This document shows, piece by piece, positions 36,227 to 47,594 of a DNA stretch of 64,000 nucleotides. The notes below the pieces were generated by a model. It had not been told where the DNA came from and searched no databases. It saw only the letters and a list, made by a program, of their open reading frames with translations. Position 1 is the first letter of the stretch. Each line of letters opens with the position of its first letter. The translations under genes were made by a program, and so were the position numbers. The stretch lies in assembly GCA_025808875.1 (NCBI GenBank), contig CP075528.1, forward strand, positions 2,788,473 through 2,852,472, in the 5' to 3' direction. The stretch comes from Enhydrobacter sp. GTDB taxonomy: Bacteria; Pseudomonadota; Alphaproteobacteria; Reyranellales; Reyranellaceae.

Positions 36227-36467
36227 CCCGGTCACGGGTCGGGAGGACGGGTCGGCGGGCGATTGGCGAAGCAGAACGTCGATACGGGAAATCCCGCGCG
36301 GCCCTCGCGGCCGGAAGTGGTCTTGGTGCTCATGGGCGCATTTTACCTCGACGCGCCCTTGAGGACCTAATCGGGTCGATGGATTCCGTCCGATGCCGAT
36401 GGCGTCTGCATCGGAGGGCGATTCGACCCCCCGATTCCGGCGCCGGACGCGAATCTGACTCTCTTCG

Positions 36468-36643
36468 TCAGCCGGCACCGACCATCAAAATGCCAAGAAA
36501 GAACACGACGAAGAACACCAGCGGCTCCGTCATGCCGAGGGGGGCCTGCCAACCGATCCTGTCGATCAACATCAGCGCCACCCAGAACACCGCGGTGGCA
36601 AGCACCGCGGCCCGGAGTGCAACCCAGAGCGGACGGAACGCCT

Positions 36644-36647
<4 letters not shown>
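36468..36647 (-). CDS. Small two-helix membrane protein coupled to clpA
   Basis: A 59-residue protein with two hydrophobic segments (LWVALRAAVLATAVFWVALM and LVFFVVFFLGILMVGAG) joined by a short polar loop. The GTG start overlaps the clpA stop as GTGA, so translation is probably coupled. I do not know the family. The fit of two clean membrane helices and the overlap argue for a real gene. Confidence 0.6.
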
Positions 36648-38965
<2,318 letters not shown>

Positions 38966-38991
38966 CGAACACCTCGACTAGATGATGAACT

Positions 38992-39408
38992 CTACTCTTT
39001 CTCGAGCGTGCATTGCAGCGGGTGCTGATTCTTGCGCGCGTAGTCGACCGTCTGGGTCACCTTGGTCTCGGCGACCTCGTAAGTGTACACACCGCACACG
39101 CCGACGCCCTTCTGGTGGACATGCAGCATGATCTTGGTCGCCTCTTCCCGATTTTTCTGGAAGATGTGCTGAAGCACGTCGACCACGAACTCCATGGGAG
39201 TGTAGTCGTCGTTCAGCATCAACACCTTGTACATCGACGGCTTCTTGGTGCGGGTGCGGGTCAGCGTCAGTGCACCGGCGCGCCCATCCTCGTTGTCGCC
39301 ATCGTCGCGGCGCGGCGGTTGCTGCGGCGGACCGCCGGGCGGCTCCTTGGGGCCACCCAGCCGACTGCCGTCGCCGTGCCAATCGCTTGCGGTGCTCTGC
39401 ACTGACAT
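38992..39408 (-). CDS. clpS: ClpS adaptor with a long N-terminal extension
   Basis: N-degron recognition adaptor of ClpA (138 residues; usual about 105). The core begins near residue 57: [20 protein letters not shown], then [20 protein letters not shown], the residues forming the hydrophobic N-degron pocket. The first 55 residues are Gly/Pro/Asp-rich ([19 protein letters not shown]) and probably disordered. ATG 39408 is chosen for its GGAACGGCG site; the frame is open 19 codons further. A later start would give a normal-length protein but has no better site. Confidence 0.93.
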   Translation of the reverse strand: MSVQSTASDWHGDGSRLGGPKEPPGGPPQQPPRRDDGDNEDGRAGALTLTRTRTKKPSMYKVLMLNDDYTPMEFVVDVLQHIFQKNREEATKIMLHVHQKGVGVCGVYTYEVAETKVTQTVDYARKNQHPLQCTLEKE

Positions 39409-39447
39409 CGCCGTTCCGATACCGTCTCCTGTCCCCGTCACCCGGGA

Positions 39448-39453
39448 ATTATA
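39448..39453 (-). promoter_or_regulatory. -10 element of the clpS-clpA promoter
   Basis: A consensus TATAAT on the minus strand, 40 bp upstream of the clpS start, inside the 66-bp gap after the preceding gene. No good -35 is seen at 17 bp, so an activator or an extended -10 form may be involved. Confidence 0.4.
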
Positions 39454-39474
39454 TAGGCAGCCCAAACGGTTCCG

Positions 39475-40176
39475 CTACCTCGGCCGCAGTCCATCCTTCC
39501 CCACGACCAACTGCCAGCGGTCGGCCGTTTCGCGGCCCGGCCGCATGTTGGGATCGCGCCGCAACTCGGCGGGTTCGAGCTTGCGCGGACGATTGATCGG
39601 GACGGGAACGTTGTCCCATGCGAAAAGTTTCTCCGCGAAGCGAACCCTCACAAAGCCGTCGGTCGGATGGTGATAGGCTTGAAAGCCCCACGTGCCGTTG
39701 CGGCACGAAGCGACGGTCCACCAGAAATCGTTGTCGGGCAGTCGCAATCCGTCCGGTGGCGGGCCGAACGCCGCACTCGCGTCGAGCAACCCCACGAGTT
39801 CGCGGGTCTCTGCCTCGAGCAGCAGTCGCTGGCCTCGCTTCATTCGCCACGGCGCCGTGACGTCACCAGGCGAGCCGATGGAGATGGAATTGGCCCGCCC
39901 CTGATCGGAGAGCACGCCGATATTGAGACCGGCAACGCCGTCAGGTTGCAGAAAGATTTCGTAGGTGCGGACTTGCTCCTCCCAGATCGCGTTGTAGACG
40001 AGCCTCACGCGATTGCGTCCGCCGGGCACGCACGCCTCGCGAATGTCGTCGCCGGCGACGTACGAGAACCAATGGAAGCTGCGAACGATGGGCTGATCGA
40101 CGTTGCGGTCCGGCCGCTGGGCCATCGCCGGCACAATCGCCACCGTCGCCAGCAGAAGCGCCATCACCAGCCTCAT
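39475..40176 (-). CDS. Exported hypothetical protein
   Basis: A 233-residue protein with a clear signal peptide (RLVMALLLATVAIVPAMAQ) and a GGGAGGGCG ribosome site. The mature part is beta-rich with aromatic clusters (SFHWFSYVAGDDIREACVPG, DNDFWWTVASCRNGTWGFQA) and two cysteines that could pair. I recognise no family. Divergent from the carboxypeptidase gene, with 164 bp between them. Confidence 0.75.
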   Translation of the reverse strand: MRLVMALLLATVAIVPAMAQRPDRNVDQPIVRSFHWFSYVAGDDIREACVPGGRNRVRLVYNAIWEEQVRTYEIFLQPDGVAGLNIGVLSDQGRANSISIGSPGDVTAPWRMKRGQRLLLEAETRELVGLLDASAAFGPPPDGLRLPDNDFWWTVASCRNGTWGFQAYHHPTDGFVRVRFAEKLFAWDNVPVPINRPRKLEPAELRRDPNMRPGRETADRWQLVVGKDGLRPR

Positions 40177-40245
40177 CGACGCCCTCCCGAGAACAGAGGA
40201 AGCAGTTTCCGAACCAAGTGAGGCATCTGCGCGGCAGGGAAATCG

Positions 40246-40274
40246 TTGCACGGGACGGAATTTTCCACTATCCT
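40246..40274 (+). promoter_or_regulatory. Sigma-70-type promoter of the carboxypeptidase gene
   Basis: TTGCAC at 40246-40251 and TATCCT at 40269-40274 with a 17-bp spacer, about 65 bp before the ATG at 40341. Confidence 0.45.
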
Positions 40275-40340
40275 GTAAGAAATAGCCGCAACTCATTGGT
40301 TCGGCATAAGAATTTTAGTCCAGTCAGTGGCGTTTCGGCA

Positions 40341-41744
40341 ATGACACACCCCTTTGCGCGCCCGGCGGCAGGCCTGTTCTGGTTTGCCGCCTGTCTCTTT
40401 CTTGTAGCCACGACCCTGCCGACCGCTGTCGAAGCGCAGACGTCGGCCGTCAAGCGCGCCTCCACGAAGGCCCGCACGACCAAGGTTGCACGCCCTGCCG
40501 CCTCGACCTGGGCGCCCAATCCCGCGGTCCGCGCCAAGGATGCCTATCTGATCGTCGACGCCACGACCGGGCGGGAACTGCTTTCGGATCATGCCGAGGA
40601 GCTGCGCCATCCCGCATCGCTCACCAAATTGATGACGCTCTACCTAACGTTCGCGGCGCTCGATTCGGGTCGTCTGTCGCTCGACGACACCCTGCCGGTC
40701 TCCGTTCAGGCAGCGAACGCGCCGCCGACCAAGATGGGAGTCGGCAGGGGGGCAGTCATCACGGTGCGTGACGCCGCCATGGGCCTGATCACGCGCTCGG
40801 CAAACGACGCCGCCATCGTGCTGGCGGAGGCGATGGCCGGCTCGGAGGACAACTTCGCCCGGCTGATGACCCAGAGAGCGCGCCAACTCGGCATGGCATC
40901 GACGGTATTTCGCAACGCCTCGGGGCTGCCCAGCCGCGAGCAGGTGACGACCGCGCGCGACATGGCCCGCCTCGCCCATGCCCTGTTGCGCGACTTTCCG
41001 CACTACTACGCGGTGTTCTCCGCCCAGAGCTACGGTTATCGCGGACGCGTGCTGGAGAACCACAATCGCATGTTGGCGAACTACGCCGGTGCCGACGGCC
41101 TCAAGACCGGATACACTGCGGCATCGGGCTTCAATCTGGTGATGTCGGCCGTCCGCGATGACCGCCGGCTGATCGGCGTGGTCATGGGCGGCAACACCGC
41201 GTTCCAGCGCGACCGCCAGATGGCCGACTTGATGGACCGCGGCTTCGCTCATGCCCACGCGTTGCGGCTTGCAGGCTGGCAGTGGCCGCAGATGCCGGCG
41301 CGCGCGCGCTACCAGGCGGCACACTTCGTGCCGGGAATCGCGGGCCCTGCCCTCGCGCGCGCACCGCAGCCGGCATCGCCCACCCAGGTCGAGGCCGTGC
41401 TGGCGTCGATGCGTGCCGCGCCGGCGTCGAACGCCGCGCCCGTTGGCGATGGTGGCGCCACCCCTTCGGCCGGAAGCTGGGTGATCCAGGTTGGCTCGTT
41501 TGCCGATTCGCGCGCCGCCGAACTCGCCCTGCAACGGGCGTCGTCCGCCCTCCCCGACCCGATTCGCGCCAACAGCGCCATCTCGGTCGACGAGGTGCAG
41601 ATGGCCCACAAGACATTCCACCGCGCGCGCGTCACCAACCTCTCGCAGGAAGAGGCACTGGAAGGCTGCAAGCGTCTGGAGGCGCGGAAAATCTACTGCG
41701 CCGCCCTCGAGGTCACTGCCTGGAATACGCCGGGTGCGCGCTGA
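40341..41744 (+). CDS. D-alanyl-D-alanine carboxypeptidase with SPOR domain
   Basis: A 467-residue low-molecular-weight penicillin-binding protein (peptidase S11) that trims the terminal D-Ala of peptidoglycan stem peptides. A signal peptide (FWFAACLFLVATTLPTAVEA) is followed by the active-site motifs SLTK (S93-K96), SAN (S153-N155) and KTG near 245. The C-terminal SPOR domain (about 385-460, GSWVIQVGSFADSRAAELAL) should bind denuded septal peptidoglycan, so the enzyme may be targeted to division sites. The last 32 bases overlap the convergent gene. Confidence 0.93.
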   Translation: MTHPFARPAAGLFWFAACLFLVATTLPTAVEAQTSAVKRASTKARTTKVARPAASTWAPNPAVRAKDAYLIVDATTGRELLSDHAEELRHPASLTKLMTLYLTFAALDSGRLSLDDTLPVSVQAANAPPTKMGVGRGAVITVRDAAMGLITRSANDAAIVLAEAMAGSEDNFARLMTQRARQLGMASTVFRNASGLPSREQVTTARDMARLAHALLRDFPHYYAVFSAQSYGYRGRVLENHNRMLANYAGADGLKTGYTAASGFNLVMSAVRDDRRLIGVVMGGNTAFQRDRQMADLMDRGFAHAHALRLAGWQWPQMPARARYQAAHFVPGIAGPALARAPQPASPTQVEAVLASMRAAPASNAAPVGDGGATPSAGSWVIQVGSFADSRAAELALQRASSALPDPIRANSAISVDEVQMAHKTFHRARVTNLSQEEALEGCKRLEARKIYCAALEVTAWNTPGAR

Positions 41745-42147
41745 AGGCGCGCCGCAGCCTGTCGACGAACGCCCGCTTGTAACGCCACTGCCAGGCGGTC
41801 AGAATCCAGTCGCCATCGGTCGGCTGGAAGCGATGCTGGACCGGCTCGAACACCGCCACGGTCGTCAACCGGCCGCCCAGCCTCACCTTCAGCGGCGCTA
41901 TCCTGTAGCCCGGCCCTTCGTAGGCGGCGAGCCGCGCCACGTCGCGGCCGCTCAGCCCGCCCACCACCATGCCCGCGACCTCGGCGCGTGGATCGCGCAA
42001 GACGATCGGATAGCTCGCGCCCTTGACGCGGCGCCTGACGTGGCCCGCCAACCAGGCCGGCCGGTACGCGGCAGGCGAGAGGCGCCGGCCGATGACCAGG
42101 GCCATGACGTCGCGGTCGAGCAGCGTTCCGTAGAAGAAGAAGCGCAT
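41713..42147 (-). CDS. Gamma-glutamylcyclotransferase (AIG2-like) family protein
   Basis: A 144-residue protein with the GGCT fold: [11 protein letters not shown] (YGTL cofactor-like loop), LAGHVRRRVKGASYPIVLRD, and the likely catalytic Glu77 in AAYEGPGY. Members release 5-oxoproline from gamma-glutamyl amines or peptides; the substrate here is unknown. TGATG overlap with the upstream phosphohexomutase gene suggests coupling. Confidence 0.88.
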   Translation of the reverse strand: MRFFFYGTLLDRDVMALVIGRRLSPAAYRPAWLAGHVRRRVKGASYPIVLRDPRAEVAGMVVGGLSGRDVARLAAYEGPGYRIAPLKVRLGGRLTTVAVFEPVQHRFQPTDGDWILTAWQWRYKRAFVDRLRRAFSAHPAYSRQ

Positions 42148-43547
42148 CAATGGCCGGCCGACGCGTCCTCGGGTAACTCGACGCCGCTCGCGGCGAGGGC
42201 CGCCCTGAGCTCGCCCTTGAGTCTTTCCAGCCCCGGCTCGCTGGCGCTCTCGCAGCGCGCGACCAGCACCGCCTGGGTGTTCGAGGCACGCAGCAGCCAC
42301 CAGCCGTCAGGCGTGTTGACGCGCACGCCATCGATGTCCGAGAGCTTGGCGCCCACCTGCTCGAGGCGCGCCTTGACCTCGTCGACGATCCTGAACTTGC
42401 GCTCCTCGGCGCAATCGAAGCGCAGCTCCGGCGTGTTCACAAGCTGGGGAAGCTTGTCGCGCATCTCGGCCAGGCTCTCATCGGTCGCGGCGACGATGTT
42501 GAGCAGCCGCAGGCCGCAATACAGCGCATCGTCGAAGCCGTAGAACGTATCGGCAAAGAAGATGTGCCCGCTCATCTCACCGGCAAGCGGTGCGCCGAGC
42601 TCCGCCATCTTGCTCTTGATCAGCGAATGGCCGGTCTTCCACATGAGCGGCGTGCCGCCGGCGCGCGCGATCTCGTCGAACAGCGCCTGGCTCGCCTTGA
42701 CGTCGGCGATGATCGTCGCCCCGGCGTGGCCCTTCAGCACGTCGCGCGCCCACAGGATCATGAGCTGGTCGCCCCACAGGATGCGGCCCTTGCCGTCGAC
42801 CGCGCCGATGCGGTCGCCGTCGCCGTCGAAGGCGATGCCGAGGTCGCAGCCGCGCTTCCTCACCTCCGCCACGAGCTGCTCGAGATTCTTCGGCACCGTG
42901 GGATCGGGGTGATGCGACGGGAAGGTACCGTCGACCGTCTCGTTCAGGATGAAATGCTCTCCGGGCAACCTGGAGACGACGGCCCGGATCGAGACGCCCA
43001 CCGCACCGTTGCCGGTATCCCAGGCGACCTTGAGCTTGCGCCCGGGTTTGACGTCCTTCAGCAGGCGCTCGGCATAGGCCTCGAGGATGTTCTTCTTCTC
43101 GAGCGCTCCCTTGCCGCTCTCGAAATCCCCCCCGGCCGCGATCGCGCCGAGCGTCTGGATGTCGGCACCGAAGAACGACTTCTTGCCCATCATCATCTTG
43201 AAGCCGTTGTAGTCGGGCGGATTGTGCGAGCCGGTGATCTGGATGCCGCCGTCCATCTCGAGATGCCACACGGCGTAGTACAGCATCGGCGTCGAGACGC
43301 AGCCGATGTCGGTCACGTCGACGCCCGCGGCCGTGAGGCCGTCGATGCAGGCCGCCGCCAGCTCGGGCGAGCTCAGCCTGCCGTCGTAGCCCAGCGCCAC
43401 CCGCTTGCCGCCGTTGCGACGCACCAATGTGCCGAAAGCCCGGCCAATCGCGGCGGCATCGGCCACCTTGAGGGTGCTGCCGACGATGCCGCGGATGTCG
43501 TACTCGCGCAGGATCGTCGGATCGAACTTGTGCGCCTTCTGGTTCAT
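42147..43547 (-). CDS. Phosphomannomutase/phosphoglucomutase
   Basis: A 466-residue alpha-D-phosphohexomutase (AlgC/ManB type) that interconverts hexose 6- and 1-phosphates for nucleotide-sugar synthesis. The phosphoserine loop [11 protein letters not shown] (S107), the metal loop DGDGDR in [15 protein letters not shown], the sugar loop GEMSGH and the C-terminal [14 protein letters not shown] loop are all present. GGAGTAA is before the ATG at 43547. The neighbours ugd and galU use or make UDP-glucose, so glucose 1-phosphate is a likely product. Confidence 0.93.
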   Translation of the reverse strand: MNQKAHKFDPTILREYDIRGIVGSTLKVADAAAIGRAFGTLVRRNGGKRVALGYDGRLSSPELAAACIDGLTAAGVDVTDIGCVSTPMLYYAVWHLEMDGGIQITGSHNPPDYNGFKMMMGKKSFFGADIQTLGAIAAGGDFESGKGALEKKNILEAYAERLLKDVKPGRKLKVAWDTGNGAVGVSIRAVVSRLPGEHFILNETVDGTFPSHHPDPTVPKNLEQLVAEVRKRGCDLGIAFDGDGDRIGAVDGKGRILWGDQLMILWARDVLKGHAGATIIADVKASQALFDEIARAGGTPLMWKTGHSLIKSKMAELGAPLAGEMSGHIFFADTFYGFDDALYCGLRLLNIVAATDESLAEMRDKLPQLVNTPELRFDCAEERKFRIVDEVKARLEQVGAKLSDIDGVRVNTPDGWWLLRASNTQAVLVARCESASEPGLERLKGELRAALAASGVELPEDASAGH

Positions 43548-43572
43548 GCAATTTACTCCGGACTGGCTTCGC

Positions 43573-44889
43573 TCAAACGCGCGGCCTGGGGCGCCCAACG
43601 CACTCGTAGGCGAATCCGAGACCGCGCATCTCCTCGGGATCGAAAATGTTCCGCAGATCGACGATGCGCGGCAGGCGCATCGCCTCCTTGATACGCCGGG
43701 GATCGAGCCCGCGGAACTCGTGCCACTCCGTTATCACGACCAGCACGTCGGCTCCCGACGCCGCCTCGTAGGCGGTCTTGGCATAGGCGACGTCCTTCAG
43801 CAGTTTCGCCGCCTCGGTCATGCCCTCGGGATCGAAGGCGACGATCTTCGCACCGGCCGCCTGCAGGGCCGGGACGATGTCGAGGGAGGGCGCGTCGCGC
43901 ATGTCGTCGGTGTTGGGCTTGAAGGTCAGGCCGAGCACCGCGACGGTCAGGCCGGCGACCGATCCGCCGCAGAAGTCGATGACCTTGCGCGCCATCCGCT
44001 TCTTGCGCGCATTGTTCACCTCGATGACCTGCTCGACGATGGTCTGCGGCGCGTCGGCTTCGCGCGCCGTGTAGGCGAGCGCCAGCGTGTCCTTGGGGAA
44101 GCACGAGCCGCCGAAACCGGGCCCGGGGTGCAGGAATTTGCGGCCGATGCGACCGTCGAGCCCGATGCCCCGCGCCACGTCGTGGACGTCGGCGCCGACC
44201 TTCTCGCAGAGGTCGGCGATCTCATTGATGAAGGTGATCTTGGTGGCGAGGAAGGCGTTGCCGGCGTACTTCGTCACCTCCGCCGTCTCGATGTTGGTGA
44301 ACACCATCGGCGTCTGGATCAGGTTGAGCGGCCGATAGATCGCCGCCATGACGTCGCGGGCACGCTCGCTCTCGACGCCGATCACGACACGATCGGGCTT
44401 CATGAAATCCTCGATCGCCGCTCCCTCGCGCAGGAACTCGGGGTTGGACGCCACGTCGAACTGCGCCGAAGGCCGGGTCTCGCGGATGATGCGCGCCACC
44501 TCGCGTCCGGTGCCCACCGGGACGGTCGACTTGGTGACGACCACGGTGTAGCGGCGGATGGCCGAGGCGATCTCCGCGGCCGCGGCATAGACGTAGCTCA
44601 GGTCGGCATGGCCGTCGCCGCGCCGCGTCGGCGTGCCGACGGCGATGAACACGGCGTCGGCCCCGCCCACCGCGTCCACCAGGCCGGTGCCGAACGACAG
44701 CCGCCCGGCCCGCATGTTGTCGGCGACGAGCCGATCGAGGCCCGGCTCGTAGATCGGGATCTCGCCGCGCCGCAGCCGTTCGATCTTGGCCGGGTCCTTG
44801 TCGACGCACACGACGTCGTGCCCGAACTGGGCGAAGCATGCCCCGGAGACCAGACCGACATAACCCGACCCGACCATCGCGATGCGCAT
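43573..44889 (-). CDS. ugd: UDP-glucose 6-dehydrogenase
   Basis: A 438-residue NAD enzyme oxidising UDP-glucose to UDP-glucuronate for surface polysaccharides. Rossmann start [55 protein letters not shown], and catalytic C263 in [12 protein letters not shown] are standard. It sits between galU (upstream, 4 bp) and the phosphohexomutase (downstream, 25 bp), forming a UDP-sugar unit. Confidence 0.96.
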   Translation of the reverse strand: MRIAMVGSGYVGLVSGACFAQFGHDVVCVDKDPAKIERLRRGEIPIYEPGLDRLVADNMRAGRLSFGTGLVDAVGGADAVFIAVGTPTRRGDGHADLSYVYAAAAEIASAIRRYTVVVTKSTVPVGTGREVARIIRETRPSAQFDVASNPEFLREGAAIEDFMKPDRVVIGVESERARDVMAAIYRPLNLIQTPMVFTNIETAEVTKYAGNAFLATKITFINEIADLCEKVGADVHDVARGIGLDGRIGRKFLHPGPGFGGSCFPKDTLALAYTAREADAPQTIVEQVIEVNNARKKRMARKVIDFCGGSVAGLTVAVLGLTFKPNTDDMRDAPSLDIVPALQAAGAKIVAFDPEGMTEAAKLLKDVAYAKTAYEAASGADVLVVITEWHEFRGLDPRRIKEAMRLPRIVDLRNIFDPEEMRGLGFAYECVGRPRPRV

Positions 44890-44893
44890 TGGA

Positions 44894-45769
44894 TCAGCCC
44901 TTCAGCAGCCGCGTCAGCATCGCCCGCGTCTCCGCCGCCGTGTCGGCGCGATGCAACGCCACCCCGACATTGGCCTCGAGAAAGCCCGCGCGACTGCCGC
45001 AATCATAGCGTAGACCACCGTAGCGCAATCCATGGAACGGCTGGCCGCCGATCATGCGGGCCATGGCGTCGGTGAGCTGGATCTCGCCGCCCGCGCCCTT
45101 CTCGTGCCGGTCGAGATGATCGAACACTTCGGGCAGCAGCACGTAGCGCCCGATGATCGCCAGGGTCGACGGCGCCTCCTCCGGCCGGGGCTTCTCGACC
45201 ATGGCGGTGATCTCGGCCAATCCGTCCTTCTCGTTGCAGACGGCGGCGATACCGTAGCTCTTGGTCTGCTCGCGCGGCACGTCCATGACGGCAACCACAC
45301 TGCCGCCGGTCTTCCCGTGTGCGGCGACGAGTTGGGCGGTACAGGTCGGCGAGCCGATCGTCAGCTCGTCCGGCAGCAGCACCGCGAACGGCTCGCGCCC
45401 CACCCATTCGCGCGCGCACCAGACGGCGTGGCCGAGGCCGAGGGGCCTTTGCTGGCGGGTGAAGACGGCGTTGCCGGCGCCGATGGTGGCGCCCTGCGTC
45501 TGCTTCAGCTCGGGCGCCTTCTTGCGCAGTTCGAGCGTCGCTTCGAGTTCGTAGGCGGCGTCGAAGTGATCCTCGAGCGCACCCTTGTTGCGGCCCGTCA
45601 CGAACACGAACTGCTCGATGCCCGCGGCGAGGCATTCCTCGACGGCATACTGGATCAGCGGACGATCGACGACCGTGAGCATCTCCTTGGGCACCGCCTT
45701 GGTGGCCGGCAGGAATCGCGTACCCAGCCCGGCCACCGGCAGGACGGCTTTGCGAACGCGCTGCGCCAT
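44894..45769 (-). CDS. galU: UTP-glucose-1-phosphate uridylyltransferase
   Basis: A 291-residue nucleotidyltransferase making UDP-glucose from UTP and glucose 1-phosphate. KAVLPVAGLGTRFLPATKAV (nucleotide loop), KEMLTVVDRPLIQYAVEECL, PLGLGHAVWCAREWVGREPF and EIQLTDAM are family signatures. Normal length. First gene of galU-ugd-phosphohexomutase-GGCT. Confidence 0.96.
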   Translation of the reverse strand: MAQRVRKAVLPVAGLGTRFLPATKAVPKEMLTVVDRPLIQYAVEECLAAGIEQFVFVTGRNKGALEDHFDAAYELEATLELRKKAPELKQTQGATIGAGNAVFTRQQRPLGLGHAVWCAREWVGREPFAVLLPDELTIGSPTCTAQLVAAHGKTGGSVVAVMDVPREQTKSYGIAAVCNEKDGLAEITAMVEKPRPEEAPSTLAIIGRYVLLPEVFDHLDRHEKGAGGEIQLTDAMARMIGGQPFHGLRYGGLRYDCGSRAGFLEANVGVALHRADTAAETRAMLTRLLKG

Positions 45770-45832
45770 TTCATCGACCTCGCTGCAGGGAGGGACGCGG
45801 TTGATGCCACAGCGGCGCAGGGGCTGGCAAGG

Positions 45833-46537
45833 TCAGCCGAGCAGCACGTCCTTGGCTCGGTTGATGCGCGCGGCGAGATCGGCACTGCCGCCGGCGTCGG
45901 GGTGCATGCGTTGGATGAGACGGCGGTGAGCCGCGCGAATGTCGTCGTCACTCGCGTCATCCGCCAAGCCGAGCACGGCCAGCGCCTCGCCGCGGCTCAT
46001 GTCGCCGCGTGGCGCCGAGGGCGGCGGCCGCGAATTCCGCCATTGTGCGCCGAGGCGACGGTCGAGATAGGCCTCCAGCACCTTGGCCGAATCCGGATCG
46101 CCGGCGCACTCGGCATGGAGATCGAGCAACTCACCGTCGCCGAGCGAATCCAGAGTGCGGCCGCGGAACCGCCCGTCCAGCACGCTGCCGCCGACATCGC
46201 CGGTCGCATGATCGATCCAGGCCTCGAGGAACGCCGTTCGCACCTGTGTGCGCTGTCCCGTGCCTGGCGTGCTGAAGCCGCCCGACGGGCGCGACCGCAT
46301 CGCCCGCGCGATCAGCGCCGCGATCGCCACCCCGGCCAGGCCGAACAATTCGGGCAACAGGCCAGGCAGGAAGCGGATGCCGAAGATCAGCAGGCCGCCC
46401 GCCCCGAGCACGGCCATTATGGCGAACAGCAGCCTGAGGCGGCGCGCCACGGTCGACGGGTTGGCGCGCAGGAACCACATCACGCCGACCGCGGCCACGG
46501 CCAGCAGCGACAGAGCGGCCGCGACGGCGTACATCAT
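45833..46537 (-). CDS. Membrane protein with C-terminal J-domain
   Basis: A 234-residue protein with two or three N-terminal membrane helices (MYAVAAALSLLAVAAVGVMW; LLFAIMAVLGAGGLLIFGIR; LFGLAGVAIAALIA) and a C-terminal truncated J-domain (SRGEALAVLGLADDASDDDI, with the HPD motif in RLIQRMHPDAGGSADLA). The J-domain should stimulate DnaK at the membrane. The arrangement recalls DjlA-like and Tim14-like proteins. It follows mltG by 3 bp and is probably cotranscribed with it. Confidence 0.88.
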   Translation of the reverse strand: MMYAVAAALSLLAVAAVGVMWFLRANPSTVARRLRLLFAIMAVLGAGGLLIFGIRFLPGLLPELFGLAGVAIAALIARAMRSRPSGGFSTPGTGQRTQVRTAFLEAWIDHATGDVGGSVLDGRFRGRTLDSLGDGELLDLHAECAGDPDSAKVLEAYLDRRLGAQWRNSRPPPSAPRGDMSRGEALAVLGLADDASDDDIRAAHRRLIQRMHPDAGGSADLAARINRAKDVLLG

Positions 46538-46540
46538 CTC

Positions 46541-47578
46541 CTATCGCCGCGCCGGCGGTGGGCCGGCCGGTCGCGACGGCGCGCCCGGCGATTGCTCCTG
46601 CCGCTCGCGCTGAATTTCGCGCCAGCGCGCGACGTTGCGATTGTGGTCGGCGAGAGTCGTGGCAAAGGCATGGCCGCCCTGGCCGTCGGCGACGAAATAG
46701 ATCGAACGATCGCGCGGCGCGGGGTGGGTGGCGGCGACGATGGCGGCGCGTCCCGGGTTGCAGATCGGGCCGGGCGGCAGGCCGGCCACTTGGTAGGTGT
46801 TGTAGGGCGAATCAGACTGCAGGTCGGCGCGCGTCAGTTCACGGCCGAACGGCGCCTTGCCGAGGGTCAGGCCGTAGATCGTCGTTGGATCGCTGTCGAG
46901 CCGCATGCGGGCCCGCAAACGGTTGACGAACACCGCGGCGACCCTGGCGCGTTCGGCCGGCACCGCCGTCTCCTTCTCGATGATCGAGGCGAGGATCAAG
47001 GCCTGGCGCCGGTTGGCGAGCGGCAGGCCGGCGGCGCGCTTGCGCCACGCCTCGTCCAGGGTCTTGGCCATCGCCTCCTTCATGCGCAGCAGCAGCCCGT
47101 CGCGGGTGTCGTCGCGCGAATAGAAGTAGGTCTCGGGCAGCAGGTCGCCCTCGGCGACATCGATCGTGATCTCGCCCGACAGTGCCTCGGTCCTGCGCAC
47201 GAGGTCGAGGATCTCGGCGGTCGTCAGGCCCTCGGGCACGGTGAGGCGGCGCTGGACCTGCTTGCCCGACTGCAGCAGCTCGATGATCGCCAGCATAGAC
47301 GCGCGGGCCGGGACCTCGTACTCGCCGGCCTTGATCGGCCGTGGCGTGGGATCGATCATCAGCGCCACGCGGAACAGCCGTGGATAGGCGACCACGCCCT
47401 CCTCGTGCAGCACCCTGGCCATCGTCGCCGGGCCGGCGCCGCGCGGGATGACGACGTTGCGCGGCGAATCGAGCGGGCCTTCGGCGACGATCAGCGTGTG
47501 GCCGAGCGGCAGCGCGCCACCCATCACGGTGACGAGCAGAACGACGAAAAACAGGACCCAACGAAAAAAGCTGAGCAC
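46541..47578 (-). CDS. mltG: Endolytic peptidoglycan transglycosylase MltG
   Basis: A 345-residue inner-membrane enzyme (YceG family) that cuts nascent glycan strands. N-terminal membrane helix (FFRWVLFFVVLLVTVMGGAL), LysM-like part (about 40-110), and catalytic E201 in LILASIIEKETAV. YNTYQVAGLPPGPICNPGRA is the conserved C-terminal block. The GTG start follows GGAGGCTGAGG. Placement right after fabF is common in proteobacteria. Confidence 0.95.
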   Translation of the reverse strand: MLSFFRWVLFFVVLLVTVMGGALPLGHTLIVAEGPLDSPRNVVIPRGAGPATMARVLHEEGVVAYPRLFRVALMIDPTPRPIKAGEYEVPARASMLAIIELLQSGKQVQRRLTVPEGLTTAEILDLVRRTEALSGEITIDVAEGDLLPETYFYSRDDTRDGLLLRMKEAMAKTLDEAWRKRAAGLPLANRRQALILASIIEKETAVPAERARVAAVFVNRLRARMRLDSDPTTIYGLTLGKAPFGRELTRADLQSDSPYNTYQVAGLPPGPICNPGRAAIVAATHPAPRDRSIYFVADGQGGHAFATTLADHNRNVARWREIQRERQEQSPGAPSRPAGPPPARR

Positions 47579-47594
47579 CCTCAGCCTCCGATGA

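Larger units (their letters stand above)
36012..36467. other. Gene-free stretch with short repeats
   Basis: These 456 bp hold no convincing gene. They contain two arrays of imperfect 9-bp repeats (listed separately), a perfect palindrome between them, and a 7-bp hairpin CCGATGC / GCATCGG at 36390-36414 without a U-tract. A 33-codon minus-strand frame near 36332 has no family resemblance and I do not call it. Confidence 0.6.

Noticed and set aside
36234..36332. A 33-codon minus-strand ORF in the gene-free stretch
   Set aside because: Weak ribosome site, Pro/Arg-rich random-looking sequence and no coupling to a neighbour.
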